Shown one piece after another: positions 1 through 9,700 of a stretch of 64,000 nt of DNA. The position numbers and the translations under genes are program-made. Origin of the DNA: Actinomycetota bacterium (GTDB taxonomy: Bacteria; Actinomycetota; CADDZG01; WHSQ01); assembly GCA_030446465.1 (NCBI GenBank), contig JAUJNI010000002.1:359895-423894 (forward strand), read 5' to 3'. The notes beneath the pieces were generated by a model. It saw only the letters and a program-made list of their open reading frames with translations, was not told the DNA's origin and searched no databases. Each line of letters begins with the position of its first letter. Position 1 is the first letter of the stretch.

Positions 1-410
1 ACTTCGATGCCCTGAAGCTCCGCTCCGGTGATCGTCACTCGGTCTAGCTCTACGCCGTTTGCTTCTCGGACGGATATCCCGCTGGCTCCTCCGTGGATCG
101 CGAGCTCTTCGACGCGCGTTCCAGAGGCAGCGATGGTGAGCGCGGCGTCTGCTGCCCGGTTTGCGACCAGTCGGGCCCCCGGCCTCCCCCGAAGGGTCAC
201 CGCCCTTTCCAGCGTCACGGGACCTCGGTGCGTCCCCGGTTCGAGCACCACGGTTGCTGCTTCCGGCGCGTGTCGAAGCGCGGATTGAAGCGACGTTCCG
301 GACTCGACGACGATGTGAGTCGAAGGTTTAGGCAGCACCAACAGCATTCCCGCGGACGCGATTAGAGCTGCCGCAGCCGCGGCGTACTTCCTAGATCTGT
401 GCCCGCTCAC
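1..410 (-). CDS. Secreted or membrane-anchored right-handed beta-helix protein (partial, C-terminus beyond window edge)
   Basis: Read from a GTG at 410, the frame stays open to base 1 (about 136 residues seen). It begins with a basic stretch and one hydrophobic segment (residues about 8-25), a signal peptide or anchor. After that come short beta-rich repeats with the cadence of parallel beta-helix (NosD/pectate-lyase-like) proteins: an opening 'GTSLQSAL' segment, then VTLRGRPGARL, LTIAASGTRVEELAIHGG and similar rungs. The GTG overlaps the TGA of the upstream permease as GTGA, so translation is coupled to the sugar importer. It may be an extracytoplasmic polysaccharide-binding or lyase-like protein working with that importer. 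No catalytic residues can be judged because the C-terminus is missing; the fold call is by repeat pattern only. Confidence 0.6.
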   Translation of the reverse strand, partial: MSGHRSRKYAAAAAALIASAGMLLVLPKPSTHIVVESGTSLQSALRHAPEAATVVLEPGTHRGPVTLERAVTLRGRPGARLVANRAADAALTIAASGTRVEELAIHGGASGISVREANGVELDRVTITGAELQGIE

Positions 411-1291
411 TTCACCGAGCCGGCGAGCAACCCCTGAACGAAATAGCGCTGGAATGCGAAAAAGACGATTAGCGGCAGGATCATCGACAAGAACGCGCCG
501 GGGGCGATGACCTCGAGGTTGGCTCCGAACTGGCGTAGTTGTTGCTGGATGAAGACCGTAATCGGCGGATTCTCTCCTGCGAACACGAGCCCAACCAGTA
601 GATCGTTCCAGGTCCACAGGAATTGAAAGATCAACAGCGACGCGATGGCCGGCATACCAAGGGGCAGGACGATTCTGGCGAAGATCTGCCACTCGGATGC
701 TCCGTCGATGCGAGCCGCCTCCAGCAACTCGTGGGGGAGACCGATGAAGAAATTACGCAACAGGAAGATTGCGAAGGGCAATCCGAACGCGATGTGGAAC
801 ACGATTGCCGCCGTGACCGTTCCGAAGATGTTGACGATACCGAAGATGCGAGCCACCGGGATGAGCGCCATCTGCAGAGGTACAACGATGAGCGTCACGA
901 CGAAGAGGAAGAACCACTCACGGCCCTTGAACTCCATCCACGAGAAGGCGTAGGCGGCGAGGGCCGCAATCAGCACGACGAGGACCGAGGCGGGCAACGT
1001 GATCTTGATGGTGTTGAAGATCGCGGTTATCAGGCCGTCGTTGGCCAGGATCTTCTTGTAGGGCTCGAGTGTCAGCTGGCGGGGTTCCGTGAAGACGGTC
1101 CACCAGCCCGACTCGGAGTTATCGGCCGCGGTTCTGAAGCTGGTAATTAGGAGGCCGAAGCTCGGAGTCAACCAAAAGAGCGCCAGCCCGATCAGGAGGA
1201 CGTGCAGCGGCCCCTTGGACAAGAACCGAGAGAGACGTCCGCCAAGACCCTTCTTTTCCTCACCCGGCAGCCGCTCGGCAGCGTAGGCCAT
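407..1291 (-). CDS. Carbohydrate ABC transporter permease, MalG/AglG-like (CUT1 family)
   Basis: A 294-residue inner-membrane permease with six predicted hydrophobic segments. The conserved cytoplasmic EAA loop, which docks on the ATPase, is present as EAARIDGASEWQIFARIVLP, followed by the typical C-terminal segment ending RYFVQGLLAGSVK, the usual end of MalG-type proteins. I chose the ATG at 1291 rather than the longer open frame because the residues before it are non-membrane, compositionally odd sequence from another reading frame of the upstream permease, and because ATG overlaps the upstream stop as TGATG. The gene lies between the MalF-like permease and the beta-helix gene, so all are probably one transcript. 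Sequence style is closest to alpha-glucoside-type (AglG) permeases, but the substrate cannot be fixed from sequence. Confidence 0.93.
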   Translation of the reverse strand: MAYAAERLPGEEKKGLGGRLSRFLSKGPLHVLLIGLALFWLTPSFGLLITSFRTAADNSESGWWTVFTEPRQLTLEPYKKILANDGLITAIFNTIKITLPASVLVVLIAALAAYAFSWMEFKGREWFFLFVVTLIVVPLQMALIPVARIFGIVNIFGTVTAAIVFHIAFGLPFAIFLLRNFFIGLPHELLEAARIDGASEWQIFARIVLPLGMPAIASLLIFQFLWTWNDLLVGLVFAGENPPITVFIQQQLRQFGANLEVIAPGAFLSMILPLIVFFAFQRYFVQGLLAGSVK

Positions 1292-2640
1292 CAGCCCTCC
1301 CTTCTGAAGCGTCGGATGTTCATGATCATCACGGGGATGACCAACAGGAACAGCAGGACCGCTATCGCGCTGCCGAGCCCGTACCGAAAGGCGGTGAATG
1401 ACGTCTTGTACATGTCGAGTGCGATGACGTTGGCCTCGTCCTGCACGGAGCCGGGCGCCATAACAAAGACGATGTCGAAGAGCTTGAGCACGTTGATGAT
1501 CAAGGTAACGAAGACCACTCCGAGGACGGGCGCAAGCAGCGGCAAAGTCACGTGCCTGAACGTCTGCCACTCGTTCGCTCCATCGACGCGCGCAGCTTCG
1601 AGGACGTCTCGAGGCAGCGCCGCGAGACCGGCACCGATCACCACCACGGCGAAGCCGGCCCACATCCACGAGAACGCTCCGATGATCGCCGGCGTGACGA
1701 GGGCCGACCCCAACCACTCGATCCCCGTGAAGCCTTGATCGAAATTGGAAGCGGCAAGCCGTGTTTTGAAGGGACCACCGCCTTCGAGATCTTCGATCAC
1801 CGCGCTGCCGTCGGCACCGGTTGTCGTGCTGGTGACGACCTGACCGTCTGCGTTGAGGACCTCGACCGTCGCTCCCGGCATACCTAGCTCTCCCTGGTCG
1901 ACCACACCGGGCTCGCCCCCTCCGGGGGTGAAGTCCCTCCACACCACTACTCCAAGCCCCTGTCCGGCTTGAGGCTCCGCAGCCTGGACCGCCTCCTCCG
2001 GCAGATCGGCCTCGGTGAGGCCGACCAGCCCGAGGTGAGCTACGTCGCCGGCTTCGAAGGCGTCCTTCGTGACGACGGCACCACCTTCGGCTTTTTGCAG
2101 AGGCGCGTCGGGAAGCGCCTCTGCAGTGGGATAAGGGCCTGCTCCGGCCCCCACCATATTGGTGGCCCCTCTAATTCCGGCGTTGATAAAGCCGAGTTCG
2201 GTCGAGTCGTCATACATCACCCGCCAGATGACGCCCGTTGCAAGGAACGAGATCGCCATCGGCATGAACACGATGATCTTTATGGCCGTGGAGTAACGGA
2301 CACGCTCGGTCAGAATCGCGAAGATAAGTCCCAATCCAGTGATGATCGCGGGCGCCGTAAGTACCCAGATCGCGTTGTTCTTGATCGCCGCGAGCGTGCT
2401 GTCCCGTTTGACCACCGTTTCGTAGTTCTGGAGCCCGACGGTGGCCGTGCGATCGTCGTTTTGGAAGCTCTGCACGATCGTGTCGACCGTCGGATAGATA
2501 ACGATTGCTCCGAGCAGCACCAGGGCCGGGATCAAAAAAGCTACCGCGACCCACTTCCTCGCCCCCCCGGGAGGGGGCTTGACCTTGACCTTGGTCTTCG
2601 TGCCGACGTTCGTGCGAACTTCGGCCGCAGTTGCAGCCAT
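1291..2640 (-). CDS. Carbohydrate ABC transporter permease, MalF/AglF-like, with a prealbumin-like external insert
   Basis: A 449-residue permease, about 120-150 residues longer than usual AglF proteins. Residues 1-27 are a charged cytoplasmic tail; hydrophobic segments lie near 30-50, 90-110, 118-142, 311-340, 370-392 and 420-441. The EAA loop is EAARVDGANEWQTFRHVTLP. The unusual part is residues about 156-305, between the third and fourth membrane segments, the place of the periplasmic P2 loop in E. coli MalF. It contains a Gly/Ala/Glu-rich linker and then, at 250-298, a pattern typical of SdrD-B/carboxypeptidase-regulatory domains (PGATVEVLNADGQVV, TTTGADGSAVIEDL). The insert should face outward and could contact the binding lipoprotein. 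A strong RBS (AAAGGAGG) precedes the ATG at 2640. Confidence 0.92.
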   Translation of the reverse strand: MAATAAEVRTNVGTKTKVKVKPPPGGARKWVAVAFLIPALVLLGAIVIYPTVDTIVQSFQNDDRTATVGLQNYETVVKRDSTLAAIKNNAIWVLTAPAIITGLGLIFAILTERVRYSTAIKIIVFMPMAISFLATGVIWRVMYDDSTELGFINAGIRGATNMVGAGAGPYPTAEALPDAPLQKAEGGAVVTKDAFEAGDVAHLGLVGLTEADLPEEAVQAAEPQAGQGLGVVVWRDFTPGGGEPGVVDQGELGMPGATVEVLNADGQVVTSTTTGADGSAVIEDLEGGGPFKTRLAASNFDQGFTGIEWLGSALVTPAIIGAFSWMWAGFAVVVIGAGLAALPRDVLEAARVDGANEWQTFRHVTLPLLAPVLGVVFVTLIINVLKLFDIVFVMAPGSVQDEANVIALDMYKTSFTAFRYGLGSAIAVLLFLLVIPVMIMNIRRFRREG

Positions 2641-2660
2641 CGTTTAGTCCTCCTTTCGGT

Positions 2661-3977
2661 CTACTCCTTGAAGGCTGCGGCTGCGTCCTCCTCAAGCGCC
2701 TTGGCTATGGCTTCTGGGTCGTCTGGATTCTTCAAGAAGTCCTGGAAGCGCAGGAACAGGCCCTTCCCGACCGTGCCGCCGAACTCGGCCGGCTGGAGGT
2801 CGGACATGTCGAATCTGATGACCTCAGCGGACAAAAGCGCCTCGGCGATCTGGCGCGTGTTGTCGTCCGGGTACACCGCCGTGTCCATCGACTCGTTCGG
2901 CGAGATGAATCCACCTCGCTCCGCCCACGCTTGCGCTGCCTCCGGCGTAGTCAAGAAGGTCAACAGCTCCTGAGCACTCTCGCTGTCGGTTAGGGCCACC
3001 GCGACATCTCCGCCGCTGATCGCTGCCGGCTCGGAGCCGTCGATCGAGGGAAAGTCGAAGAAATCGAAGTCGGTCCCGGCCTCTGCGCCGGTCTCACCGG
3101 TGATCACGCCTGCGACGAAGTCACCCTCATAGACGGTTGCTGCCTCCGGCGGATCGGAGAAGACTTGCGTCACCGAGGTGGTGAAGTCGGTCTGAAGGGC
3201 TCCGGAAGTGCCGCCCGCGAGGTTGCTCTCATCACCGACGAGCTCCCCGAAGGTCTCCAGCGCGGTGATCACCGATTCATCGGTCCAGGGGATCTCGTGG
3301 TTCGCGAGCTGGTCGTACATCTCGGGTCCTGCAGTCCTTACGTAGATGTTTTCGAACCAGTCGGTCAACGTCCAACCGTCGGCCCCACCCATCGACACCC
3401 ACGGAGTTCCCGAGGAATTGACGGTCTGGGCGGTCTCGAGCATCTCGTCCCAGTCGGAAGGGGCCTCGACCCCTGCTTGCTCGAAGACCGACGTGTTGTA
3501 CCACCAAGTCGACTTGCTGGCGGCCTTGAAGTAGACGCCGTAGAGGGTCCCGTCCTGGGAGCCCAGCTCGGTCCACACCGGCGCGTAGTTGTCTTCGAGG
3601 CCTTGAGCCGCCTCTTCTCCAACCTCCTTCAGGGACCCGTCCGCCGCGAGGTCGCGAAGCAACCCTGGTTGCGGGAGCATGGCGACATCCGGAGGGTTGC
3701 CGCCCTCGATCTGGGTTCCGAGGAACGCGCCGACATCGTCGCCGGTGGACTTGTAGGTCGCGTCTATGCCGGTCTCCTCGGTGAAGGCATCGAGAACTGC
3801 CTCGAAGCTCGCCTGCTCTTCCCCCGTCCACACCGCAGCGACCTGGATGGCCTCGCCGCCCTCGGTGTCGCCTCCATCATCCCCGCCTTCTTCGATGTCC
3901 CCGCCCGCGCAGGCCGACAACACCATCACCAGCGCCAAGAACATCCCCCAAATCAGATACCTGCGTCGTTCGGTCAT
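2661..3977 (-). CDS. Extracellular sugar-binding lipoprotein of the CUT1 importer
   Basis: A 438-residue solute-binding protein of the MalE/AglE type. The N-terminus is a lipoprotein signal: basic MTERRRY, a hydrophobic core, then a lipobox LSAC followed by an acidic Gly-rich linker that tethers the domain to the membrane. The mature part carries the familiar cluster B features, such as IQVAAVWTGEEQASFEAVLDAF at its start, PDVAMLPQPGLL, and GGDVAVALTDSESAQELLTFL near the end. I took the ATG at 3977, preceded by GGGGGA, and not the upstream in-frame ATG at 4046, which would overlap the ATPase gene and put 23 residues in front of the signal peptide. It sits between the ATPase and permease genes and feeds sugar to that pair. 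Confidence 0.94.
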   Translation of the reverse strand: MTERRRYLIWGMFLALVMVLSACAGGDIEEGGDDGGDTEGGEAIQVAAVWTGEEQASFEAVLDAFTEETGIDATYKSTGDDVGAFLGTQIEGGNPPDVAMLPQPGLLRDLAADGSLKEVGEEAAQGLEDNYAPVWTELGSQDGTLYGVYFKAASKSTWWYNTSVFEQAGVEAPSDWDEMLETAQTVNSSGTPWVSMGGADGWTLTDWFENIYVRTAGPEMYDQLANHEIPWTDESVITALETFGELVGDESNLAGGTSGALQTDFTTSVTQVFSDPPEAATVYEGDFVAGVITGETGAEAGTDFDFFDFPSIDGSEPAAISGGDVAVALTDSESAQELLTFLTTPEAAQAWAERGGFISPNESMDTAVYPDDNTRQIAEALLSAEVIRFDMSDLQPAEFGGTVGKGLFLRFQDFLKNPDDPEAIAKALEEDAAAAFKE

Positions 3978-4020
3978 CGAAACGTCCCCCTTCTGCTCTA
4001 GCTTGCTGATTAACTGCTGC

Positions 4021-5238
4021 CTACTTGCCGTCTCCGTAGATCCCAAGGCTCGTCTTGGGGTCGAAGAAATGCATCTGCGACGTATCGACTACGAGCTCGA
4101 CCTGCTCGCCATTCTTCACGCGGCTCTTCGGGTCGAGCTGAGCGACGAACTCATTGCGTCCTTCCTCCGCCCGCTCCTGGAGCCTCTGGAGCTGATCGGC
4201 GCCGACGTCTGCTGCGAGCTCCTTGATGTCTTCCGTTACAACCGCAGGAGCATCGACCGCGAAGTGAATCTGGGTCTCGGTGCCGAGAGCCTCAACCAGG
4301 TCGACCTTCGCTCGCAGCCTGCAGTGCTGGGGCGCATCCGAGGCGAGCGACGCGTCTTCGAGGTCTTGCGGGCGGATGCCAACGATGACCTCTTTGCCCG
4401 CGTAGCTCTTGAGATCCGGGCGTCGCGAGGTTGCCTGGTCGTCAAGAGTCACTTGCTGGCCCCCGATGTTGACCTTAATGCTGCCGTTGGCCTGCTCGAG
4501 CCTCGACGCCACGATGTTCATCGACGGGCTTCCGATGAAGCCGGCGACGAAGAGGTTCTTGGGTTGGCCGAACAAGTTGGTAGGGCTCCCGACCTGCTGC
4601 AGCTCTCCCTTTCTGATCACGGCCACCCGGTCGCCCATGGTCATGGCCTCGACCTGGTCGTGTGTCACGTAGACGGTGGTCACCGAGAGATCGTCCTGGA
4701 TTCGAGCGATCTCGGCCCTCATCTGCACCCGAAGCTTGGCATCGAGATTCGACAGCGGCTCGTCCATCAGGAACGCTTGCGGATTGCGAACGATGGCACG
4801 TCCCATTGCAACGCGCTGACGCTGACCTCCCGACAAGGCCCTCGGCTTTCGGTTCAAGAACTCCTCGAGGCCCAGGATCCCTGCGGCTTCCTTGACTCGT
4901 TTGTCCATCTCGCTCTTGTCCGTCTTGGCGAGCTTGAGGCCGAAAGCCATGTTGTCGTACACGGTCATGTGCGGATAGAGCGCGTAGTTCTGAAACACCA
5001 TGGCGATGTCCCGGTCCTTGGGAGCGACATCGTTTACGATCCGATCGCCGATCCGTATCTCGCCTTCCGTGATCGCCTCGAGCCCGGCGATCATTCGGAG
5101 AGCCGTGGTCTTTCCGCACCCTGAGGGACCCACGAACACCATGAACTCGCCATCACGGATATCGAGGTCCAGGTCGCTCACCGCAAGCGTGTCGCCGGCG
5201 TATCGCTTGGTCACGCTGTCCAACACGATCTCAGCCAT
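4021..5238 (-). CDS. Sugar ABC transporter ATP-binding protein, UgpC/MsmX/MalK type
   Basis: A 405-residue cytoplasmic ATPase. Visible motifs are Walker A GPSGCGKTT, the Q-loop region VFQNYALYPHMTV, the signature LSGGQRQRVAMGRAIVR, Walker B AFLMDEPLSNLDA and the switch His in TVYVTHDQVEAM. The C-terminal third (from about residue 240) is the TOBE/OB-type regulatory domain found in MalK, UgpC and MsmX. Such ATPases often serve several sugar importers. It is the first gene of the leftward operon; its ATG at 5238 follows a GGGGGA ribosome site, and the promoter should lie in the 163-base gap shared with the rightward gene at 5402. The stop at 4021 is about 40 bases upstream of the lipoprotein start. 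Confidence 0.96.
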   Translation of the reverse strand: MAEIVLDSVTKRYAGDTLAVSDLDLDIRDGEFMVFVGPSGCGKTTALRMIAGLEAITEGEIRIGDRIVNDVAPKDRDIAMVFQNYALYPHMTVYDNMAFGLKLAKTDKSEMDKRVKEAAGILGLEEFLNRKPRALSGGQRQRVAMGRAIVRNPQAFLMDEPLSNLDAKLRVQMRAEIARIQDDLSVTTVYVTHDQVEAMTMGDRVAVIRKGELQQVGSPTNLFGQPKNLFVAGFIGSPSMNIVASRLEQANGSIKVNIGGQQVTLDDQATSRRPDLKSYAGKEVIVGIRPQDLEDASLASDAPQHCRLRAKVDLVEALGTETQIHFAVDAPAVVTEDIKELAADVGADQLQRLQERAEEGRNEFVAQLDPKSRVKNGEQVELVVDTSQMHFFDPKTSLGIYGDGK

Positions 5239-5401
5239 ATGTTCCCCCTTACTTAACCCAGGACCCAGAATCTAACGCTAAAGGCCGGGGCCACACTACT
5301 CCGGTAGGACGGTCACCGGAAGGGCCGCACGCCACCCAGGGCCAGCCACCGGAAGAAGCAGGAGGTGGAGTGCACCGCCACTTTCCACTAAGGTTCCAGC
5401 C

Positions 5402-6001
5402 ATGTCGAACCTACTGAGCTACAACCGGATCTTCGTGAACCAGAAGGGCAAGCTGATCGAGGTCACGAACGAGTACCACATTCGTGACGAAGACGGCAAT
5501 GACATCGGAGTGATCCGCCAGGAGGGCCAGAGCGCTCTGAGGAAGGTTCTGCGCTTCTTCTCGAAGCTCGATCAGTACCTCACGCACCACTACGGGCTCT
5601 ACGAGGAGTCTGGGGTGGCGGTCATGCGGATGACCAGACCCCGTAAGTTCGTGAGGTCCCGGGTGCTGGTGTCACATGGGGACGGGCGGCCGGCCGGCGA
5701 GATCGTGCAGGAGAACGTCTTCGGCAAGATCAGGTTCGGGATCCAGGGACCCGGAGGGGCTCCCCTAGGCCAGATCAGAGCCGAGAACTGGCGGGCGTGG
5801 AACTTCGCCATCGTTGACACGAACGAGCAAGAGCGGGCCCGGATCACCAAGAAGTGGGCCGGCCTCGTCAAGGCTGCGTTCACCACCGCGGACAACTACA
5901 TGCTCGACGTGGACCCGACCTTGCAAGGCGATCTGCGGTTCATGACCTTCGCCTCGGCCGCCGCGATCGACACCGCGCTCAAGCAGGACTCGAGGGGCTA
6001 G
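5402..6001 (+). CDS. LURP-one/phospholipid-scramblase-related protein (tubby-like fold)
   Basis: A 199-residue soluble-looking protein with no signal peptide. The pattern of the bacterial scramblase-related/LURP-one family is clear: an opening NRIFVNQKGKLIEVTNEYHI, a repeated 'G.I.Q' strand arrangement (DGNDIGVIRQEGQSALRKV), then VLVSHGDGRPAGEIVQENVFGKIRFGI and a final NYMLDVDP segment. The family adopts a 12-strand beta barrel around a central helix, as in tubby and plant LURP1 proteins. Its biochemical role in actinobacteria is unknown, and lipid scrambling should not be assumed. It is divergently transcribed from the sugar-importer operon and seems monocistronic. Confidence 0.8.
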   Translation: MSNLLSYNRIFVNQKGKLIEVTNEYHIRDEDGNDIGVIRQEGQSALRKVLRFFSKLDQYLTHHYGLYEESGVAVMRMTRPRKFVRSRVLVSHGDGRPAGEIVQENVFGKIRFGIQGPGGAPLGQIRAENWRAWNFAIVDTNEQERARITKKWAGLVKAAFTTADNYMLDVDPTLQGDLRFMTFASAAAIDTALKQDSRG

Positions 6002-6034
6002 CAAGAGCGGCGGACGGTGCCTCCGGGGTGGCGC

Positions 6035-6664
6035 TCAGTCCCCCGTGAACCGCCCAAAACCATTTTCGGGAGCGGAGTCCTCGGCCACCTCGCCGCCGTC
6101 CGTCTCGCGACCGACAAGCCTCGTTGTCAGTCTCCACTCGAAGTCGTCGGGAAAGCTGGGGAGCTTGCTTGGGACCATACGGACGATCAAGGAGTTCCCG
6201 TTTCGCTCGATCTCTCCGGGGAAGCTGCCGTCTACCGTGCCCCCTCCTTCATTGGTCCGGGGATTAAAGATGGTTGCGTTCGGACCGATGTCGAGGCTCG
6301 CCGACAGAATCCATGCGGTCGTGTCTTCCTGTCGTATCTCCCACCGCCAGCTCATCGACTGATTCTTCAGCTCGACGGGGACCTCGCTGCCCATGAGGGC
6401 CTCGAAGACGATCTCGTTTCCTTCGGATCGAACGGCAGCCGACTCGATGTCGGCGAGGTCGCCCGGCGCCGGAGTCTTTGGCTCGCGGTCCTTGGGCGTA
6501 GCGTCTGGCGGGGTGGCCGTGGCGATGTCTCCCGGGGTTGTCTCGCGCGCGCCCGGGCGCGACTGTTTGTCGGTGCTCGTGTCGTCCTTGTTGGCTAGCA
6601 GCAGAGCCAACCCCACCGCGGCCACCACAACGATTGCGGCGAGCAAAACCACGGTGCGCTTCAT
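6035..6664 (-). CDS. Membrane-anchored hypothetical protein
   Basis: A 209-residue protein with a short basic start (MKRT), one hydrophobic segment at residues 4-23, then a Thr/Pro/Asp-rich linker (about 25-70) and a compact C-terminal domain (about 72-209) with beta-type patterns such as MSWRWEIRQEDTTAWILSA and FEWRLTTRLVGR. This is the architecture of a cell-surface protein held by an N-terminal anchor, with a disordered spacer crossing the wall. I do not recognise the domain. It lies downstream of the subtilase gene on the same strand but is separated from it by a strong hairpin terminator, so it probably has its own promoter. Confidence 0.72.
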   Translation of the reverse strand: MKRTVVLLAAIVVVAAVGLALLLANKDDTSTDKQSRPGARETTPGDIATATPPDATPKDREPKTPAPGDLADIESAAVRSEGNEIVFEALMGSEVPVELKNQSMSWRWEIRQEDTTAWILSASLDIGPNATIFNPRTNEGGGTVDGSFPGEIERNGNSLIVRMVPSKLPSFPDDFEWRLTTRLVGRETDGGEVAEDSAPENGFGRFTGD

Positions 6665-6691
6665 TGGGGAGGGGTCACGGTCAACGGTATG

Positions 6692-6723
6692 AAAAGGCGG
6701 CCCCCACTGGGGGGCCGCCTTTT
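6692..6723 (-). terminator. Intrinsic terminator of the subtilase gene
   Basis: A 14-bp perfect stem, AAAAGGCGGCCCCC paired with GGGGGCCGCCTTTT across a 4-base loop, beginning 19 bases after the stop of the subtilase gene. Because the stem ends in A/T tracts on both sides it can act in both directions, but only the leftward transcript needs it here. Confidence 0.85.
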
Positions 6724-6741
6724 CCTTGTTCCTGCCCGCGA

Positions 6742-9700
6742 TCAGCCGCCGTTGACTTCCACGGCTTTGGCACGCGAGGCCCCGGCCTCGTGATCATCAT
6801 CGCTCTTTGAGGACTTGATCTTGAAGACGGAATCCCGCCGAATCGTGCGTTTGAAGCTTGCCTCACACTGGGCGTTCGTCTCCTTGCTGCCGACTTCAGC
6901 AAACTCGCCGTCAATCCGCTTGTACAGGAACACCGGGTCGCCGGGGTGGTCGGCTTGGGGGTCGTCCGGTGGGCCGCACGGCTGCACTTTCCCGGTGATC
7001 CTGACCGTGTCACCCTTGTCGACCCGGCGGTCGGACAGCTGGATCGTGGTCTGCTTGCTGACCAGCACATACTCGATGTTCGAAGAGGCGGCCGCGCATT
7101 GAGAATTCCTCGGCACCTTTGCCACGTAGCTCGCGCTTCGGTCCGAGCGCTCTACCTCGACCACAAAGCCGCCCCCTTCCCCTGTGGTTGCAGTCCTGAA
7201 CGACCTGTACCTGGTGTCGCCGCCGACCACATCCCGCCGGATGTCGACAACCACGCCGTTGGTGCACTCCTGGGGAGCGTCGGCGTCGCGTGAGTCGATC
7301 GTCCCGCTGAGCTGGAAGCCGTTGGGGTAACGCACTCGGTTCTTGGAGGCATCCAGAGTGATGTCTCTGGGTGACCGAGCGTCGGGATCCGGGTCGGGAT
7401 CCGGGTCGGTCCCGCCCCCGGTCGCCGGGGCGCACAGGGCCGTTCCTGCCTTCAGATCGGCCTGGGTCGGTTTCGCTCTGGTCGCCGGCGGGTTCAGGCC
7501 CTCGGCGCCCGCCGACACCGGCGGTGCCCCCTCGGTCAGACGTGGTGTCGGATCCTCCTGGGCGGGGGCCGGGCGTCTGCCGAGCGAGACGTCATCGACC
7601 GCAACACCGTTGAAGAGGGGCGACGAGATCAGCTCGTCGCTCACGAACCTGAAGCGGATCTTCAGCGGTCCCGCGGGTGCCTTAAACAGGACCTCCTTCT
7701 TGTCGAATGCTGGATAGCTCTCGTTCTGGCCGTCGAACGCCTCCGCGGTCACCCACTCGGTGCCTCCGTCGGTCGAGTAGTCGACGTAGAGGAAATCGAA
7801 CTCCGGCTCGGTGTCGATCGACAGGAAGAATTCCACCGACGCAAGGGCGTCGCCGCCGGTGTAGTCGATCGCGGGCGAGATGAGCCGCTCGTCCGCCTCG
7901 TCCGTGTAGGGCTCCTTGCGGAACGCGTTCGGCGAGTTGTTGTGGCCCTCCGGCCTTCGCTGCCACGGCGGCTCCAACGGGTTCGCCGACTTGCTCTCCG
8001 TGGTCCAGCCCTCGTCACCCTGATCGAAGGTGTAGGTCTCGCTGATCTGCGTCCGGGGGCCCGGCTGGGGCGGCGGCGGCAGGAAGAACTGGTAGCCCTG
8101 CCCGCCGTTCGTGTCGGTGGTTGTCTCGCCGTTGCAGGCGGCCGAGCGCACCGCGAACTCGTACTCCTTGTCGGGATTGAGGTTCTTGACCTCGACCATG
8201 TGGTGAGTGGTCCTCACAGGAGATCCGACCTCGATCCAGTCGCTGGTGCCTTGCTCCCTGAAGAGAACCAGCGAATCCGACGAGACGTCGGTACGCCACG
8301 TGACGACCGAACCGGTCTCCTTGCCTGCCTCGGTCGGCGCAACCGTGATGTCGGAGATCGTGGGCGCCGCAGTGTTGGGGTCGCACGGGAAGGGGTCGGT
8401 CTGGCCCCCGCTGCCGTCGTCGAGGTAGAGGACCAGCTTCGGCCTCTGGATCGGGCCGCGCGACCTCCGGTTGAAGCCGATGTCGTAGGAGAACAGCGAT
8501 TCCTCCTCCCAGCCCGGCAGGCCGAGCGCCCTGAAGGCGGCCTTGCGCTCCTCACCGTCGTCGTCGAGAGTCGTCTTGAGCTGGCCTAGCTGCTCGCAGT
8601 CGAACGCATAGGTGTAGGGAACGCCTCCGCCAACCCGGTCCGCCATCGTGGGATTGAGGCGGGCCAGCTGCTTGGCCTCGCGGATCCGACGGTAGTTCTG
8701 CGTGCGCCACTCGGGCTCGACGCTCTCGTCCAGGAGGTCTACGACGTAGCGAGCATCGTCCTGGTAGGTCTGGGTGATGTCGTGCCAGCTTTGGAGCTGG
8801 ACCGCGGCCCCCGTGATCCTGCTGGGGTCGACGCTTCCGGGCAGCCTGAACATGAACGCTCCGAGGGCGCCCGTCTCCGAGTCGAGCTTGCCCACGTACA
8901 TCTGCGTGCCGACCGGCTCATCACCCCGCCGGCCGTCTCCTTCGCCTTCGTAGAACTGTCCAACATCGGGGGCTGCCACTCCGAACTTGTCGAGGCCGGT
9001 CTCGAGCGGGCCCCCGGGCGCCTCTGCCGTGATGCCTCCGCGGTCCTTCGCTCTTATCGAGGTCTGGTAGGTGATGCCGCCTTGCAGGCCCGTGATCAGG
9101 GCCTCGTGTCGGGTGCCAAGCATGGGCTTGTCGCCGTACTCCTCGCTGGTCTCGACCGGTCCTTCCTCCATCCCGTCGAAACCGTCCTCCCGGCTGCCGT
9201 CGTTATCCTTTCGGTCGACGTTGTAGCTGTCGACGAAGGAGTCGGTCCGTCCGGCGCCGGTCACGACGACCTCTCCGGTCGTGGGCTCGCTGGTCCTCCA
9301 GGTCGCCCAGGCCGTGTCGGCCGTGACCGGAGTGATCTCGACGTTGGAGATGGTCGGGGGGCCGTCCTGGTCGGGCAGCAGACCCGGGCCCCTGGCGGGC
9401 GCGCCCTCTCCCGTTAGTGCGCCGCTCGCGGCAAGCGCGAAGCCCTGGGGGCCGTCGAGAATCAGCGGCGCCGACACTGTGATGGTGTAGGTGCCGGGCT
9501 GGGGATCCGCGATCCGGATCCGTTCCTCGAGGTTGTTCGCGTTGTTGATGCGGGCGTTCAGGGGGTCGGCGTCCGGCGGGCCGGGAATGGTCTCCGCCTC
9601 GTCGACCTCTGGGTTGCTCTCAGAGTTGAAGTTGTTGCCGAAGTAGACCTGACCGTCGGGTCCGGGCCCCGTCACCGTCATGTCGACCTGGTTGACGATT

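Noticed and set aside
7384-7410. Short tandem DNA repeat as a separate element
   Set aside because: It encodes the DPDPDPD linker of the subtilase and is explained by the coding sequence.
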